A stretch of DNA of 64,000 nucleotides from Yoonia sp. R2331 (GCF_041103235.1 NZ_JBGCUN010000001.1:372001-436000); one strand, 5' to 3'. Shown: positions 34,366 to 44,780, counted from the first letter of the stretch. Notes: generated by a model not told the origin, from the sequence alone. Numbers and translations: made by a program.

Positions 34366-35517
34366 TTAGGCGTCGTGGACGTAGTATTTGCCCTGCGTGC
34401 CTGCCGCTTCTTCCATCTGGGCAAAGGCATCCATGGAGCCTGCGAGTTCCACTTTGAACTCATCCCATTCTGGGCGCTGGTAGCCACCTGCGTCTCTCCA
34501 TTCTGCCAGCTGATCTTCGCTGAGACTGTGGAATTCGACGCCGGCTTTTCTCAACTCGGCCATGGCATAGGCACGGGCCGATGGCACCTTTGCAAGGTTC
34601 TGATGTGCGGTCATTTCAGAGCCCCACATGATGCCGTCTTGAACGTCGGCTGGCATCGAGTTGAACCACTCAAGGTTACACGAGTAGACTTGGCTGTCCG
34701 GCACTGCCTGGGTGAAGGTCACGTGGCTTAGGATGTCCTTGAAGCCAAAGACAAAGAGCGCGCCAACTGACGGGTCAAGCGCATCAGCCACGCCTTGCTG
34801 AATGGCTGACGGTGTCTCGCCCCATGCAACGGGTGTCGGGTTCGCACCGACCAAACGGTAATACTGCTGCAGCATTGCTGACCCGGGAACGCGGAACTTC
34901 ACGCCATCCAGATCGCCGGGTGTGATGACCGCACCGGCACCGCCTTTGCGGACTGCAACAACACGTGGATCAATGTTGATGTAGAACAGCGGCTTGAAAC
35001 CGTTTTCTTCAATTTTCGGCGTAACGTTTGCGTTCCAGAAGTCAGAATTCACGAGGTTTGTGAACCGCTGATTGGATCCGCACAGGTAAGGCATGTTGAT
35101 CAGGTCAACTGTAGACGCAAACGGTGCGAAGTTAGACAGCGAATGCTGGGCCGCCTGAATCGTGCCACCTTGAACAGCCTGCACAAGGGCGCCACCTGCA
35201 CCCAATTGACCGCCCGGCGCCAATTTGACGTAGACCTTGCCGTTGGTTGCATTCTGGATGTTCTCTTTGAGGTCCAACTGCATGATTGGATAGCTGCGAG
35301 ATGCACCCAGAACATAGGCCGTGGCGATGGTCATGGTGTGCTCTGCCGCTTGCTCACGCTCGCGTTCTTCGTTGGCAGATTGCGCCGCAGCTTCGGTCGA
35401 CCAGAGCGTTCCTGCAGCCCCGGCGACCAGGGCCGCTGTAAACCCAGTCGTTGACGCAATCTTCAGAAAATTCCGGCGCTCCACCGACTCGAGTTCGGTA
35501 CGATCTTGCTTATCCAT
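34366..35517 (-). CDS. hpsK: TRAP transporter substrate-binding protein (DHPS uptake, HpsK) with Tat signal
   Basis: This 383-residue DctP-type protein has a twin-arginine signal: ERRNFLKIASTTGF at about residues 13-26, then a hydrophobic run to an AAA-Q cleavage region near residue 45. Tat export is expected, unlike the Sec signal of the other DctP in the window. The mature part includes VKFRVPGSAMLQQYYRLVGANPTPVAWGE, with the carboxylate/sulfonate-binding arginine region of DctP proteins. It is the first transporter gene of the DHPS unit. DHPS as ligand is inferred from hpsNOP. Confidence 0.85.
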   Translation of the reverse strand: MDKQDRTELESVERRNFLKIASTTGFTAALVAGAAGTLWSTEAAAQSANEEREREQAAEHTMTIATAYVLGASRSYPIMQLDLKENIQNATNGKVYVKLAPGGQLGAGGALVQAVQGGTIQAAQHSLSNFAPFASTVDLINMPYLCGSNQRFTNLVNSDFWNANVTPKIEENGFKPLFYINIDPRVVAVRKGGAGAVITPGDLDGVKFRVPGSAMLQQYYRLVGANPTPVAWGETPSAIQQGVADALDPSVGALFVFGFKDILSHVTFTQAVPDSQVYSCNLEWFNSMPADVQDGIMWGSEMTAHQNLAKVPSARAYAMAELRKAGVEFHSLSEDQLAEWRDAGGYQRPEWDEFKVELAGSMDAFAQMEEAAGTQGKYYVHDA

Positions 35518-35538
35518 TTGGTTCTCCTCCCGTTGGAA

Positions 35539-35724
35539 TCACTCGCTGTCGTTTTTTTTCCGATCAGCTTCTTTCTTCAAAATGGCGACGACAAAAAGAA
35601 CCGTCGCGAAAAACAGAACCAACATCTCGCCGACATCCCCCAGAAATGCGCTGTCTGCAAAAGCGCCCAAGGCGACGTTCAAAAAGAAAATCGCGAAAAC
35701 GACGAATGAACTGATGAGGAACAT
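35539..35724 (-). CDS. Small membrane protein at the head of the DHPS unit, 61 residues
   Basis: A 62-codon ORF encodes two hydrophobic segments (about residues 1-22 and 31-50) followed by a charged tail, KKEADRKKNDSE. GGAGG lies six bases before the ATG at 35724, which makes that start better than the ATG at 35736. It is 21 bases upstream of hpsK and immediately downstream of the operator pair, so it is probably the first gene of the unit. The function is not recognised. It might help assemble or regulate the TRAP transporter. Confidence 0.7.
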   Translation of the reverse strand: MFLISSFVVFAIFFLNVALGAFADSAFLGDVGEMLVLFFATVLFVVAILKKEADRKKNDSE

Positions 35725-35755
35725 GCAAGCCTCCAAGCGACTGGTTCCAAGAAAG

Positions 35756-35792
35756 TGTAAGCGCTTACAAACGATTCGTGCAAGCCCTTACA
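35756..35792. promoter_or_regulatory. Two LacI-type operators upstream of the DHPS unit
   Basis: TGTAAGCGCTTACA (35756-35769) is a perfect 14-bp palindrome with the central CG of LacI-family sites. TGCAAGCCCTTACA (35779-35792) matches it at 12 of 14 positions, 23 bases away. Both lie between the small membrane gene and the divergent LacI gene, so that protein is the obvious binder. Confidence 0.75.
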
Positions 35793-35846
35793 TTTTCCCT
35801 GTGCTCGAGACCGCATTTGGTTCTAAGATATAGCTAAAGGCAACAA

Positions 35847-36881
35847 ATGGAGAGCACCTGCTTTATGTCTCAGACCCCAGACATACCGACGCTGGATGAT
35901 GTGGCGCGCTTTGCAGGTGTATCAACGGCTACGGTATCGCGGTGTCTCAATGAAAAGCAGAAGGTTTCCCAAAAGACCCTCGAGCACGTGATGAAGGCCA
36001 TTGATACTTTGGGATACACGCCCAATTTCAATGCCAGAGCCATGGCCGCAAAACGCACCCACACCATCGGTGCCATCATCCCCACGATGGAAAACGCGAT
36101 CTTTGCCAGAGGTTTGCAGGCATTTCAGGAAACCCTCCACGACAGCGGCTACAACCTCCTGGTATCCAGTAGCGCCTATCGGCCGGAACTGGAGGCGGAA
36201 CAGATCCGGGCCCTTGTTGCCCGCGGCGCAGATGGTCTTTTGCTGATCGGTCATGAGCGGGATCAATCCATTTATGACTACCTCGAAAGGCGTGGCATTC
36301 CAACGATGTTGGCATGGATAACAACGCCAGAGGGTGTTCACGCATCAGTCGGCTTTGACAACTGCGCAGCCATGCGAAGACTGGCCGACCATGTCCTGTC
36401 GTTGGGGCATACGAGGATCTCTGTCATTTCAGGTATCATCGAAGGCAACGACCGGGCCGAAGGCCGACTAAGGGGTATCAAGGAAAGCTTATCAGCGCAT
36501 GGCTTTGACCCGGCCGTGCTGCCGATCATCGAAACAGCCTATGAAATTGAGAACGGGGCAGATGCATTTGAGGCGTTGATGCAAGCTGAAGTGAAGCCCA
36601 CCGTCATCATGTGCGGCAACGATGTTTTAGCGGCAGGCGCGATCAGTAGAGCAAGACAGTTGGGTCTGCGTGTTCCCGAAGAGATTTCCATTACGGGATT
36701 TGACGACATTGAATTGGCAAGTATCCTGCACCCCCCGCTGACAACTGTCCATGTTCCGCACCGCGAGATGGGCCACATAGCGGCGCAGGAACTGATCAAT
36801 ATGGTCGAAAAGCAAAGTTCAGCCGTCACGCGAAAGCTGGATGTCAGGATAGAAATCCGCGGGTCTTTGACGCAGGCCTAG
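35847..36881 (+). CDS. LacI-family regulator of the DHPS unit
   Basis: This 344-residue protein has the helix-turn-helix PTLDDVARFAGVSTATVSRCL at about residues 14-34 and an effector domain starting near IGAIIPTMEN. AAAGG lies six bases before the ATG at 35847; a second ATG at 35865 is possible. It is divergent from the hps unit with two palindromic operators between them. Effector and sign of control are inferred: repression relieved by DHPS or sulfolactate is the simplest model. The 194 bases after its stop, facing hutU, hold no clear feature. Confidence 0.88.
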   Translation: MESTCFMSQTPDIPTLDDVARFAGVSTATVSRCLNEKQKVSQKTLEHVMKAIDTLGYTPNFNARAMAAKRTHTIGAIIPTMENAIFARGLQAFQETLHDSGYNLLVSSSAYRPELEAEQIRALVARGADGLLLIGHERDQSIYDYLERRGIPTMLAWITTPEGVHASVGFDNCAAMRRLADHVLSLGHTRISVISGIIEGNDRAEGRLRGIKESLSAHGFDPAVLPIIETAYEIENGADAFEALMQAEVKPTVIMCGNDVLAAGAISRARQLGLRVPEEISITGFDDIELASILHPPLTTVHVPHREMGHIAAQELINMVEKQSSAVTRKLDVRIEIRGSLTQA

Positions 36882-37075
36882 GACCGAGAAAGACGCACCC
36901 TAGACCGGCAGGATCGCATCAAGTCGACTGTTTCAAATTGGCGTCGGATTTCCGAGCCTAAGATTTTCGGGGTCTCATCTGACACAAGGCAAATATGGCG
37001 CTGGGCGATCGGTTTGAAGCGCGCGCGCAATCTCGGGATGCTATTCCAAGATAAACCAGGCGTCGCTTAACAGGC

Positions 37076-38746
37076 TTACCTCCCCAAAATGCCGGGCAAG
37101 TTCAGGCCATGTTCGCGGGCACAGTCTCGTGCGTGCTGATATCCGGCATCCGCATGACGCATCACACCAGTCGCGGGGTCGTTCCATAGCACGTTTGCGA
37201 TGCGTCGATCCGCATCCTCAGAGCCATCACAGCAGATCACCATGCCTGAGTGTTGGGAAAATCCCATGCCAACGCCGCCGCCGTGATGCAGCGACACCCA
37301 GGTCGCGCCACCTGCGACATTCAGCATAGCGTTCAGGAGCGGCCAGTCAGACACAGCGTCCGAGCCGTCCTTCATGGCCTCTGTCTCGCGATTGGGCGAG
37401 GCAACTGAACCCGAATCCAGGTGGTCGCGGCCAATGACGACTGGCGCCGACAATTCGCCGGTTCGGACCATCTCGTTGAACGCCAGCCCCAATTTGTGTC
37501 GCAGTCCCAGCCCAACCCAACAAATCCGCGCGGGAAGACCCTGGAATGCAATTCGTTCGCGCGCCATGTCGAGCCAGTTGTGCAGGTGCGGATCGTCGAT
37601 CAGTTCTTTCACCTTGGCGTCGGTCTTATAGATGTCCTCTGGGTCGCCAGACAGGGCGCACCAACGGAACGGGCCTATGCCGCGGCAAAACAGCGGGCGG
37701 ATGTAGGCAGGAACAAAGCCCGGAAATGCAAAGGCGTTCTCTAGCCCTTCTTCCTGAGCGACCTGCCGGATGTTGTTGCCGTAATCCAACGTTGGCACCC
37801 CGGCATCCCAAAAGTCGACCATCGCCGCAACTTGGGTTTTCATTGAGACTCGCGCGGCTTTTTCCACGGCGATAGGGTCGCTTTCCTGCTTGGCGCGCCA
37901 TTCAGCGACCGTCCATCCCTGCGGCAGGTACCCGTGGCTCGGATCATGAGCCGAGGTTTGGTCAGTGACGATGTCAGGCTTTACCTCGCGCTTGACCAAT
38001 TCTGGGAACACGTCCGCCGCATTTCCGATCAACGCCACGGATTTTGCTTCGCCCTTTGCGGTCCAGCGATTAATCATGGCGAGCGCTTCGTCCAGGTCGT
38101 GGGTTTTCTCGTCGACGTAGCGGGTGCGCAGTCGAAAATCGGCGCGTGTCTCATCGCATTCAACTGCCAGACAGCAAGCACCGGCCATCACTGCCGCAAG
38201 TGGTTGCGCACCACCCATGCCGCCAAGGCCACCAGTCAATATCCAGCGCCCCTTGAGGTTGCCATCATAGTGCTGGCGCCCCGCCTCCATGAAGGTTTCG
38301 TAGGTGCCTTGAACGATGCCCTGCGTTCCAATGTAAATCCACGACCCGGCCGTCATTTGCCCGTACATCGCAAGGCCCTTTTTATCGAGCTCATTGAAGT
38401 GGTCCCAGGTCGCCCAATGCGGCACGAGATTGGAGTTCGCGATCAGAACCCGCGGTGCATCCTTGTGGGTGTTGAACACACCCACGGGTTTGCCTGACTG
38501 CACCAAAAGTGTTTGCGTCTCTTCAAGGTCTTTCAAAGCGGCCACGATTGCATCGAAGTCTTCCCATGTGCGGGCTGCGCGACCGATCCCACCATAGACC
38601 ACCAGTTCATGCGGGTTCTCGGCGACGTCCGGGTGCAGATTGTTCATCAGCATCCGCATTGGGGCCTCGGTCAGCCAACTTTTCGCAGTGATCTCGGACC
38701 CGGTGGGGGGAAACACGTCTCGCGTATTGTGGCGTGCTTTGGTCAT
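37076..38746 (-). CDS. hutU: Urocanate hydratase
   Basis: This 556-residue NAD-dependent enzyme converts urocanate to 4-imidazolone-5-propionate, the second step of histidine breakdown. Visible family segments are [14 protein letters not shown] near residue 50, [15 protein letters not shown] (NAD-binding region) and [13 protein letters not shown]. The length is normal. The start at 38746 ([10 protein letters not shown]) fits; the frame is open to 38845 but adds unrelated residues. It is the last gene of hutI-hutH-hutG-hutU and overlaps hutG by four bases. Confidence 0.96.
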   Translation of the reverse strand: MTKARHNTRDVFPPTGSEITAKSWLTEAPMRMLMNNLHPDVAENPHELVVYGGIGRAARTWEDFDAIVAALKDLEETQTLLVQSGKPVGVFNTHKDAPRVLIANSNLVPHWATWDHFNELDKKGLAMYGQMTAGSWIYIGTQGIVQGTYETFMEAGRQHYDGNLKGRWILTGGLGGMGGAQPLAAVMAGACCLAVECDETRADFRLRTRYVDEKTHDLDEALAMINRWTAKGEAKSVALIGNAADVFPELVKREVKPDIVTDQTSAHDPSHGYLPQGWTVAEWRAKQESDPIAVEKAARVSMKTQVAAMVDFWDAGVPTLDYGNNIRQVAQEEGLENAFAFPGFVPAYIRPLFCRGIGPFRWCALSGDPEDIYKTDAKVKELIDDPHLHNWLDMARERIAFQGLPARICWVGLGLRHKLGLAFNEMVRTGELSAPVVIGRDHLDSGSVASPNRETEAMKDGSDAVSDWPLLNAMLNVAGGATWVSLHHGGGVGMGFSQHSGMVICCDGSEDADRRIANVLWNDPATGVMRHADAGYQHARDCAREHGLNLPGILGR

Positions 38747-39543
38747 TTGGAAGCTCCAAGTGTGGGGGCCAATGCGCCCAGAGTTGCAAGGATGTTCGTC
38801 AGGAAAGGGCGCAGGCGCGCGGCCTTGTCTTCGTCGTAGGTCCAAGGGGCGGCTTCATCCGTCAGATATGCAGATTGCGCGAGCTCCATCTGAATCGCAT
38901 GAATGCCGGTTTGAGGCTTGCCGTAATGGCGCGTTGTCCATCCCCCCCTGAACCTGCCGTTCAGGACAGAGCTGTAGGCGCACGTGCCCTCGCAGATCGC
39001 AATGGTGGCGGCCTCGATCTTTGGCGCGCATGTCTCGCCACAGTTTGTGCCAATGTTGAAGTCCGGCAATGTCCCGTCAAAAAGATGCGGAATGACAGAG
39101 CGGATTGAATGACAGTCATAAAGGATTGCGATGCCATGAATGGTACGCACACGCGCAAGCTCTGCCGCAAGCGCCGCATGATAGGGTGCGTGAAAAGCGT
39201 CGCGCCGCGCCGCGAGGTTTTCGGTTGATGGGGGCGTTTTCCAGATCGACTTGCCGTCAAAATCCGTGAGCGGAATAAGTGTCGTTGTATTTTGCCCCGG
39301 ATAAAGGCTTTCGCCCGATGGATCGCGATTGGCGTCAATCACATAGCGATGAAAGTTGGCTTTGACCGTTGTGACGTCTTGCAAGAGACCGTCATAGAGG
39401 CGGTCAATATGCCAATCTGTGTCGGTCAGTCTTTCCCCATTCTCATTGAGGTTCGCGCCTATGTCATCAGGCACAAAAGTACCCGCGTGCGGCAAACCTA
39501 AAACCAGAGGGCCAGAGCCTTGAACGACAGAAACAGGCGTCAA
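38743..39543 (-). CDS. hutG: N-formylglutamate deformylase HutG
   Basis: This 266-residue N-formylglutamate amidohydrolase releases formate and L-glutamate, the final step of the five-step histidine pathway. Early [13 protein letters not shown] and [20 protein letters not shown] are family marks, and [16 protein letters not shown] holds a metal-site histidine. The start is TTG at 39543: AAAGGAGA lies 4 bases upstream and the TTG overlaps the hutH stop (TTGA). No ATG is better placed. Confidence 0.93.
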   Translation of the reverse strand: MTPVSVVQGSGPLVLGLPHAGTFVPDDIGANLNENGERLTDTDWHIDRLYDGLLQDVTTVKANFHRYVIDANRDPSGESLYPGQNTTTLIPLTDFDGKSIWKTPPSTENLAARRDAFHAPYHAALAAELARVRTIHGIAILYDCHSIRSVIPHLFDGTLPDFNIGTNCGETCAPKIEAATIAICEGTCAYSSVLNGRFRGGWTTRHYGKPQTGIHAIQMELAQSAYLTDEAAPWTYDEDKAARLRPFLTNILATLGALAPTLGASK

Positions 39544-41081
39544 TCGCTCTCTCCTTTGACAAAACCCGGAAGATCAACCGCGGCGGTCAGCACGCCGTTC
39601 GCTACGAGATCACCGGCCGCTTCGATCGAAGGGGCCAAATAGCGATCCTTGTCGATGGCAGGCACCTTGGCGCGCAAAACATCCATGGCTGCCGTTAGTG
39701 ATGTGCTGGTTTTCAATGGCGCGCGGAACTCAATCCCTTGCGTGGCGCACACCGCTTCGACCCCGAGGATTACGTTAAGGTTTGCGTTCATGCGCAGCAA
39801 ACGACGGGCCGCGTGTGCGGCCATCGACACATGGTCCTCTTGGTTTGCAAAGGTCGGCGTGCTGTCCGTCGTGCAAGGATTGGCCAGATGTTTGTTTTCG
39901 CTCATAAGCGCTGCGGTCGTCACCTCGGCGATCATCAGGCCCGAATTTAGCCCAGGGTCCGGTGTCAAAAAGGGCGGAAGATCAAAGCTGAGCGTCGGAT
40001 CAACCATCAAAGCCACGCGACGCTGCGCAATCGCGCCGATCTCAGAAACCGCGACGGCAATCTGATCCGCGGCAAAGCCGACTGGTTCAGCATGGAAATT
40101 TCCGCCCGAGACGATCATGTCAGCGTCCACCAAAACCAGCGGATTATCCGTCACAGCGTTCGCTTCGATCTCCAGGGTGCGCGCCGCGAAGTGCAACAAA
40201 TCCATCGCAGCGCCGGTGACCTGTGGCTGGCACCTGATGCAGTAGGGGTCTTGCACTCGGGTATCGCCGTCAACATGGCTTGCTCTGATCTCTGAACCGG
40301 CCATCAACGCGGATTGTGCCCGTGCAACCGCGATTTGGCCCCGGTGCCCCCGCAGGGTGTGTATAGCGTCTTGCAACGGCGCGGTTGAGCCCATGATCGC
40401 ATCTGTTGACATTGCGCAGGTCACAACAGAGGTCGCCGCGTTTTGCCATGCGCCCCAAAGGCCGACCAAAGCGCAGGCGGTCGAAAACTGTGTACCATTG
40501 ATCAGCGCCAAGCCCTCTTTTGGGCCCAGCACAATCGGGGTGATCTTGGCCTTTCGCATCGCATCAGCGGCGCTCATGCGCGCACCTTCGAACACGGCCT
40601 CACCTTCGCCAATCATTACGGCGGCCATGTGTGCCAACGGGGCAAGATCGCCAGATGCACCGACCGACCCTTGGCTCGGGATCACAGGCGTCACACCTTT
40701 GGCCAACATCGCTTCGATATTGGTCACTGTCGAAAGGGCGACCCCAGATGCGCCACGTCCGAGCGACAAAAGCTTCAAAACCATCATCAACCGGGTCGTG
40801 GCGATGTCCAGCGTTTCGCCCACACCACAGCAATGCGACAGGATCAGATTGCGCTGAAGGGTTGCCACATCGTCAGGCGCAATCTTGACGCTTGCCAGCT
40901 TTCCAAACCCGGTGTTGATCCCGTAGACCGCACCATCCCCAGCGGCGGCTTTCGCAACAGCATTGGCCGCAGCCGTGATCGCCGGATGCGACGAAGGGTC
41001 CAGCTTGACCGCATGTTCACCAGACCAGATATCGCGCAATTGCGCCAAGGTCGCACTGCCGGGCCGGAGTGAGATGGTCAT
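39540..41081 (-). CDS. hutH: Histidine ammonia-lyase
   Basis: This 513-residue enzyme removes ammonia from L-histidine to give urocanate. Its MIO cofactor forms from A142-S143-G144 in [16 protein letters not shown]. The active-site tyrosine region is [14 protein letters not shown] (from residue 50), and [13 protein letters not shown]-like sequence is seen as [15 protein letters not shown]. The length is normal. It overlaps hutI and hutG by a few bases. Confidence 0.97.
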   Translation of the reverse strand: MTISLRPGSATLAQLRDIWSGEHAVKLDPSSHPAITAAANAVAKAAAGDGAVYGINTGFGKLASVKIAPDDVATLQRNLILSHCCGVGETLDIATTRLMMVLKLLSLGRGASGVALSTVTNIEAMLAKGVTPVIPSQGSVGASGDLAPLAHMAAVMIGEGEAVFEGARMSAADAMRKAKITPIVLGPKEGLALINGTQFSTACALVGLWGAWQNAATSVVTCAMSTDAIMGSTAPLQDAIHTLRGHRGQIAVARAQSALMAGSEIRASHVDGDTRVQDPYCIRCQPQVTGAAMDLLHFAARTLEIEANAVTDNPLVLVDADMIVSGGNFHAEPVGFAADQIAVAVSEIGAIAQRRVALMVDPTLSFDLPPFLTPDPGLNSGLMIAEVTTAALMSENKHLANPCTTDSTPTFANQEDHVSMAAHAARRLLRMNANLNVILGVEAVCATQGIEFRAPLKTSTSLTAAMDVLRAKVPAIDKDRYLAPSIEAAGDLVANGVLTAAVDLPGFVKGESD

Positions 41082-42277
41082 AGCGATCCCTTAAAAAAGC
41101 GTGCGTGCAAAGGGTTGAAGCCAATACGGTAGGACAACTCTGCTGGGTGAGAGACGTCCCAGACATTCAGGTTGGCGCGATGCCCCGCAACAAGACGGCC
41201 TAGGTTTGTCTCGCCCAGTGCGCGCGCGGCATGCGCCGTTAAGCCAAGCAGTGCTTCCAGCGGGGTCATTCGAAACATCGTGCAGGCCATGTTCATTGCC
41301 AACAAAGGCGAGGTCAGAGGAGACGAGCCGGGATTGCAGTCGGTTGCCAGCGCCATCGGAACACCATGATCCCGGAAGGACTGGACGGGCGGCATTTGGG
41401 TCTCGCGGAGCGTGTAGAACGCGCCGGGCAAAACCACAGCAACGGTCCCCGCCTTGGACAATGCCATGGCGTCGGCTTCAGTCGCGTATTCCACGTGATC
41501 CGCACTGAGCGCTCCGAATTGCGCGGCCAGTGCCGTACCCCCGACGTGGGACAATTGCTCGGCATGAAGTTTGACCGGCACGTCCAGATCCTTTGCGACC
41601 GCAAAAACGCGCGAAATCTGTGCCGTGTCAAAAGCGATGCCCTCGCAGAAACCGTCAACCGCATCGACCAGCCCTTCGGCATGAGCGGCGCGCAGGGTCG
41701 GGATACACACCTTGTCGATATACGCATCCGGGTTTCCTGCATATTCAGGAGGGACGGCATGGGCCCCAAGGAAACTGGTGCGCACGTCAATCGGGCGCAC
41801 GTTTGAAATCTCTCGTGCGACCCGCAGCATCTTCAGCTCGGTGTGCTTGTCCAATCCATAACCGGACTTCACCTCAATCAAGCACACGCCTTCGGCAATC
41901 ATCGCATCAACGCGCGTCAAAGTATCTGCAAGCAAGTCGTCTTCGGATGCTGCGCGTGTTGCGGTAACGGTCGAGACGATACCACCACCTGCTGTGGCGA
42001 TTTCCTCGTAGCTGGCGCCATTCAGGCGTTGTTCGAATTCCGTCGCCCGGTTGCCGCCAAAGACAACATGGGTATGGCAATCGATAAGGGCAGGGGTGAC
42101 CAGTTTCCCCGCAAGATCGTGGCGTGGGTGGTTCTGGAAGTGCGTAGGAAGGTCCGAAGCAAGGCCAACCCACGCGATCCGCTCACCCTCCAGCGCGATG
42201 ACGCCATCCTTAATCAGACCATAGCTGTCATCAGTTTGGAGCGTCGCAATATGTGCATTGGTCAAAAGCATCCGCAT
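41078..42277 (-). CDS. hutI: Imidazolonepropionase
   Basis: This 399-residue amidohydrolase hydrolyses 4-imidazolone-5-propionate to N-formimino-L-glutamate. The metal motif [10 protein letters not shown] is near residue 66, and [19 protein letters not shown] and [10 protein letters not shown] follow in family order. It is the first gene of the minus-strand hut unit and divergent from hutF. The start may be either ATG of MRMLLTNA (42277 or 42271). A palindrome for HutC lies just upstream. Confidence 0.96.
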   Translation of the reverse strand: MRMLLTNAHIATLQTDDSYGLIKDGVIALEGERIAWVGLASDLPTHFQNHPRHDLAGKLVTPALIDCHTHVVFGGNRATEFEQRLNGASYEEIATAGGGIVSTVTATRAASEDDLLADTLTRVDAMIAEGVCLIEVKSGYGLDKHTELKMLRVAREISNVRPIDVRTSFLGAHAVPPEYAGNPDAYIDKVCIPTLRAAHAEGLVDAVDGFCEGIAFDTAQISRVFAVAKDLDVPVKLHAEQLSHVGGTALAAQFGALSADHVEYATEADAMALSKAGTVAVVLPGAFYTLRETQMPPVQSFRDHGVPMALATDCNPGSSPLTSPLLAMNMACTMFRMTPLEALLGLTAHAARALGETNLGRLVAGHRANLNVWDVSHPAELSYRIGFNPLHARFFKGSL

Positions 42278-42301
42278 TGCCTTGCTTGCGTTTCGGTGTT
42301 T

Positions 42302-42317
42302 TTATGTGCATACATAA
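42302..42317. promoter_or_regulatory. Palindromic operator between hutI and hutF
   Basis: TTATGT (42302-42307) and ACATAA (42312-42317) are perfect inverted arms around GCAT. The 63-base region is the only space between the divergent hut units, so one site could control both. GntR/HutC proteins bind ATGT..ACAT-like palindromes. HutC binding here is inferred. Confidence 0.6.
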
Positions 42318-42340
42318 TATGCTTGTCAAGCGAGAGCGTC

Positions 42341-43705
42341 ATGAAAACTGTTTGGGCTAAAGCGGCATTGCTGCCATCCGGTTGGGCATCGGATGTCTGT
42401 GTCGAGGTTGGCAGTGGCGGGCGCATTGTTGGGGTGCAAACCCAAACCGCCCCAAAAGGCACCAAAACCGATCTTCTTTTGCCCGCACCCGTGAACGTGC
42501 ACAGCCATGCGTTCCAACGTGCTATGGCGGGATTGACCGAACGGCGCGGTCCAGATCCAAGCGATAGCTTTTGGACTTGGCGACAGCTAATGTTCAGGTT
42601 TCTTGATAAGTTGAGCCCGGAACACGTTGAGGCGATCACTGCCTTTGTTCAGATGGAAATGCTGGAAGCAGGCTATGCCACCAACGCCGAATTTCACTAT
42701 CTCCACCATCAGCACGGAGGGACGCCTTACGCCAACTTGGCTGAGATGTCTGAACGCATTGCCTCGGCAGCGGCGCAAAGCGGGATCGGGCTTTGTCTGC
42801 TGCCGGTTCACTATCAATTCGGCGGCTGCGACGGACGTGCGCTGACTGCGGGTCAGATTAGGTTTGGAAATGATCTGGACAGGTTCGGGCGGCTGCACAA
42901 ACAAGCGGTTGCCGCGCTTTCTGCGCTCCCTGATGACACAACACATGGCGTGGCCCCGCATTCCTTGCGGGCCGTTGGTGTTGATGCGCTGCGATCCTAT
43001 GGAGAGCATTTCCCGACAGGTCCGCTCCATATGCATTTGGCGGAACAGATCCCTGAAGTCAGCGAGGTAAAGGCGCATTGGGGCGCAAGGCCCGTGGAAT
43101 GGGCGCTGGACAACATGGGGCTGGATGCGCGCTGGTGTCTGATCCATTGTACGCAGATGACCCCTGCAGAAACCCTACGTCTTGCCCAAACCGGGGCAGT
43201 CGCTGGACTTTGCCCCATTACGGAAAGTAGCCTTGGAGACGGGATTTTTGATGCCGTCCGCTGGATGGGGGCGGGTGGTCAGGTTGCCATTGGGTCTGAC
43301 AGCAACATCCGCATTTCGCTTACCGAAGAACTGCGGACGCTGGAGTATTCGCAGCGCTTGCGCGACGGGACCAGGGCTGCGCTCGCCACGGGGGAGTTTT
43401 CAACAGGTCGGCGCTTGTTCGAGGGGATGTTGACCGGCGGTGCGCAGGCAACGAGCCGACAAACTGGTCGGCTCGAAACGGGCTATTGGGCTGATATGTT
43501 GGCTCTTGATACGGACCATCCACACCTGTGGGGCCGGGCCGGCGATACCGCTCTTGATGCTTGGATTTTCGCAGGTGATGATCGCCGCGTGCGGGATGTC
43601 TGGTCGGCGGGCCGTCACTTGGTTGCTGACGGAAGACATTTTGCGAAAGAAGAGATTACAACGGCCTATAAACGGACCATTGACGCCTTGAAGGACGCCC
43701 TATGA
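42341..43705 (+). CDS. hutF: Formimidoylglutamate deiminase HutF
   Basis: This 454-residue amidohydrolase converts N-formimino-L-glutamate to N-formyl-L-glutamate and ammonia, diverting the pathway to HutG rather than the one-step hydrolase. Metal-site segments are PVNVHSHAFQRAMAGL, HMHLAEQ, LIHCTQM and IGSDSNIRISL. The start at 42341 gives the family N terminus; upstream in-frame sequence runs antisense through hutI. The stop overlaps the hutC start by four bases. Confidence 0.95.
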   Translation: MKTVWAKAALLPSGWASDVCVEVGSGGRIVGVQTQTAPKGTKTDLLLPAPVNVHSHAFQRAMAGLTERRGPDPSDSFWTWRQLMFRFLDKLSPEHVEAITAFVQMEMLEAGYATNAEFHYLHHQHGGTPYANLAEMSERIASAAAQSGIGLCLLPVHYQFGGCDGRALTAGQIRFGNDLDRFGRLHKQAVAALSALPDDTTHGVAPHSLRAVGVDALRSYGEHFPTGPLHMHLAEQIPEVSEVKAHWGARPVEWALDNMGLDARWCLIHCTQMTPAETLRLAQTGAVAGLCPITESSLGDGIFDAVRWMGAGGQVAIGSDSNIRISLTEELRTLEYSQRLRDGTRAALATGEFSTGRRLFEGMLTGGAQATSRQTGRLETGYWADMLALDTDHPHLWGRAGDTALDAWIFAGDDRRVRDVWSAGRHLVADGRHFAKEEITTAYKRTIDALKDAL

Positions 43706-44403
43706 AAACTCAAACTTTTCGGGACTGGCGAAGCGTTCAGACAGAGGTTCGGCGTCGTATCCATGCGCGCGAATGGAAACCGGGCGACCTCATCCCCAAC
43801 GAAGCCGATCTCGCGCAAGAGTTTGGCTGCGCGCGCACAACTGTCAACCGCGCCTTGCGCGCCGTGGCCGAGAGCGGGCTTTTGGATCGACGCCGCAAAG
43901 CAGGAACACGTGTTGCTGCACAGCCGGTTGCAATGGCCAAGTTGAACATTGCCGTGATCCGCAAAGAGGTCGAGGCGCGAGGCCAAAAATATGGCTACCG
44001 ACGGATTTCATCTAAAGAGGCTGTGCCCCCAAAACCAATTCAGGAGACCTTCAATTCAGGCGAGGCACGTTCACTCTTGCATTTTACTGCCCTGCATCTC
44101 GCTGACGGTGCTCCTTATGCTTTCGAGGACCGCTGGATTGATCCGCAAGTTGTGCCGAACGTGTCCAACGAGAGTTTCGAGACCGTGAGCGCCAACGAAT
44201 GGCTTCTGAGGAACACACCATATACGCATGGCGAAATCGTCTTTTCCGCAGCCACAGCGACCGAGGATAGCGCCGCGCTGCTTCACTGCCCAGACCAAAG
44301 CGCCCTGTTCGCGATTGAGCGTGTAACGTGGGACCGCGAAAACGCAGTAACGCAAGTCCGTTTGCTTTTTGCGCCAGGACACGAAATTCGAACGGCGCTT
44401 TAG
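43702..44403 (+). CDS. hutC: Histidine utilisation repressor HutC (GntR family, UTRA domain)
   Basis: This 233-residue regulator has a GntR winged helix (about residues 8-75, with WKPGDLIPNEADLAQEFGCARTTVNRAL) and a C-terminal UTRA ligand domain. HutC proteins repress hut genes until urocanate binds. It is co-transcribed with hutF and likely binds the 42302-42317 palindrome, making a feedback loop. The protein appears complete. Confidence 0.93.
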   Translation: MKTQTFRDWRSVQTEVRRRIHAREWKPGDLIPNEADLAQEFGCARTTVNRALRAVAESGLLDRRRKAGTRVAAQPVAMAKLNIAVIRKEVEARGQKYGYRRISSKEAVPPKPIQETFNSGEARSLLHFTALHLADGAPYAFEDRWIDPQVVPNVSNESFETVSANEWLLRNTPYTHGEIVFSAATATEDSAALLHCPDQSALFAIERVTWDRENAVTQVRLLFAPGHEIRTAL

Positions 44404-44696
44404 TCGATCTGTGTTGCTGCACTGAAACTTTGCCGTTTGATGTTTTGCAGAGTTAGCGCAGTTTGCGGACGCACGTAGAACCAGCGCTGCTCACCAATTG
44501 TTCCAACTTCTTGCAACTGAATGTCGGCGCGTTTTCCCATTGCTTCCGTTTCGACATTTCTGGCCTCGTTCTCTTCGAAGATCAGCGGGCTACAAATCGC
44601 TGTTTGTATCCGTGTCCAAATTTCCGGGGATAGCCTAGGCTCAGTCGCATGGCGGTCTTCGATTTGTCCGTATTTCGAAGTGAGCTGTTTGCCGCA
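44400..44696 (-). pseudogene. C-terminal remnant of an unrecognised gene
   Basis: A minus-strand frame of 98 codons runs from just after a TGA (44697-44699) to a TAA overlapping the hutC stop. It reads CGKQLTSKYGQIEDRH, continuing to IGEQRWFYVRPQTALTLQN, and has no credible start codon. The same frame stays open for about 20 more codons above the TGA, so one nonsense mutation may have split a longer gene. The sequence is protein-like but no family is recognised. The rest of the gap up to 44780 is part of the same upstream frame. Confidence 0.4.
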
Positions 44697-44780
44697 TCAT
44701 GTTGAACCGAAATCAGATCTTTTTGTGGGGACGACGTTTGAGGTCTTGGTGCTGAAGCGGGAAGCGTGGTCCGGGCGAGA

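Noticed and set aside
41843-42340. Upstream extension of HutF
   Set aside because: The frame runs antisense through hutI. The family N terminus starts at 42341.
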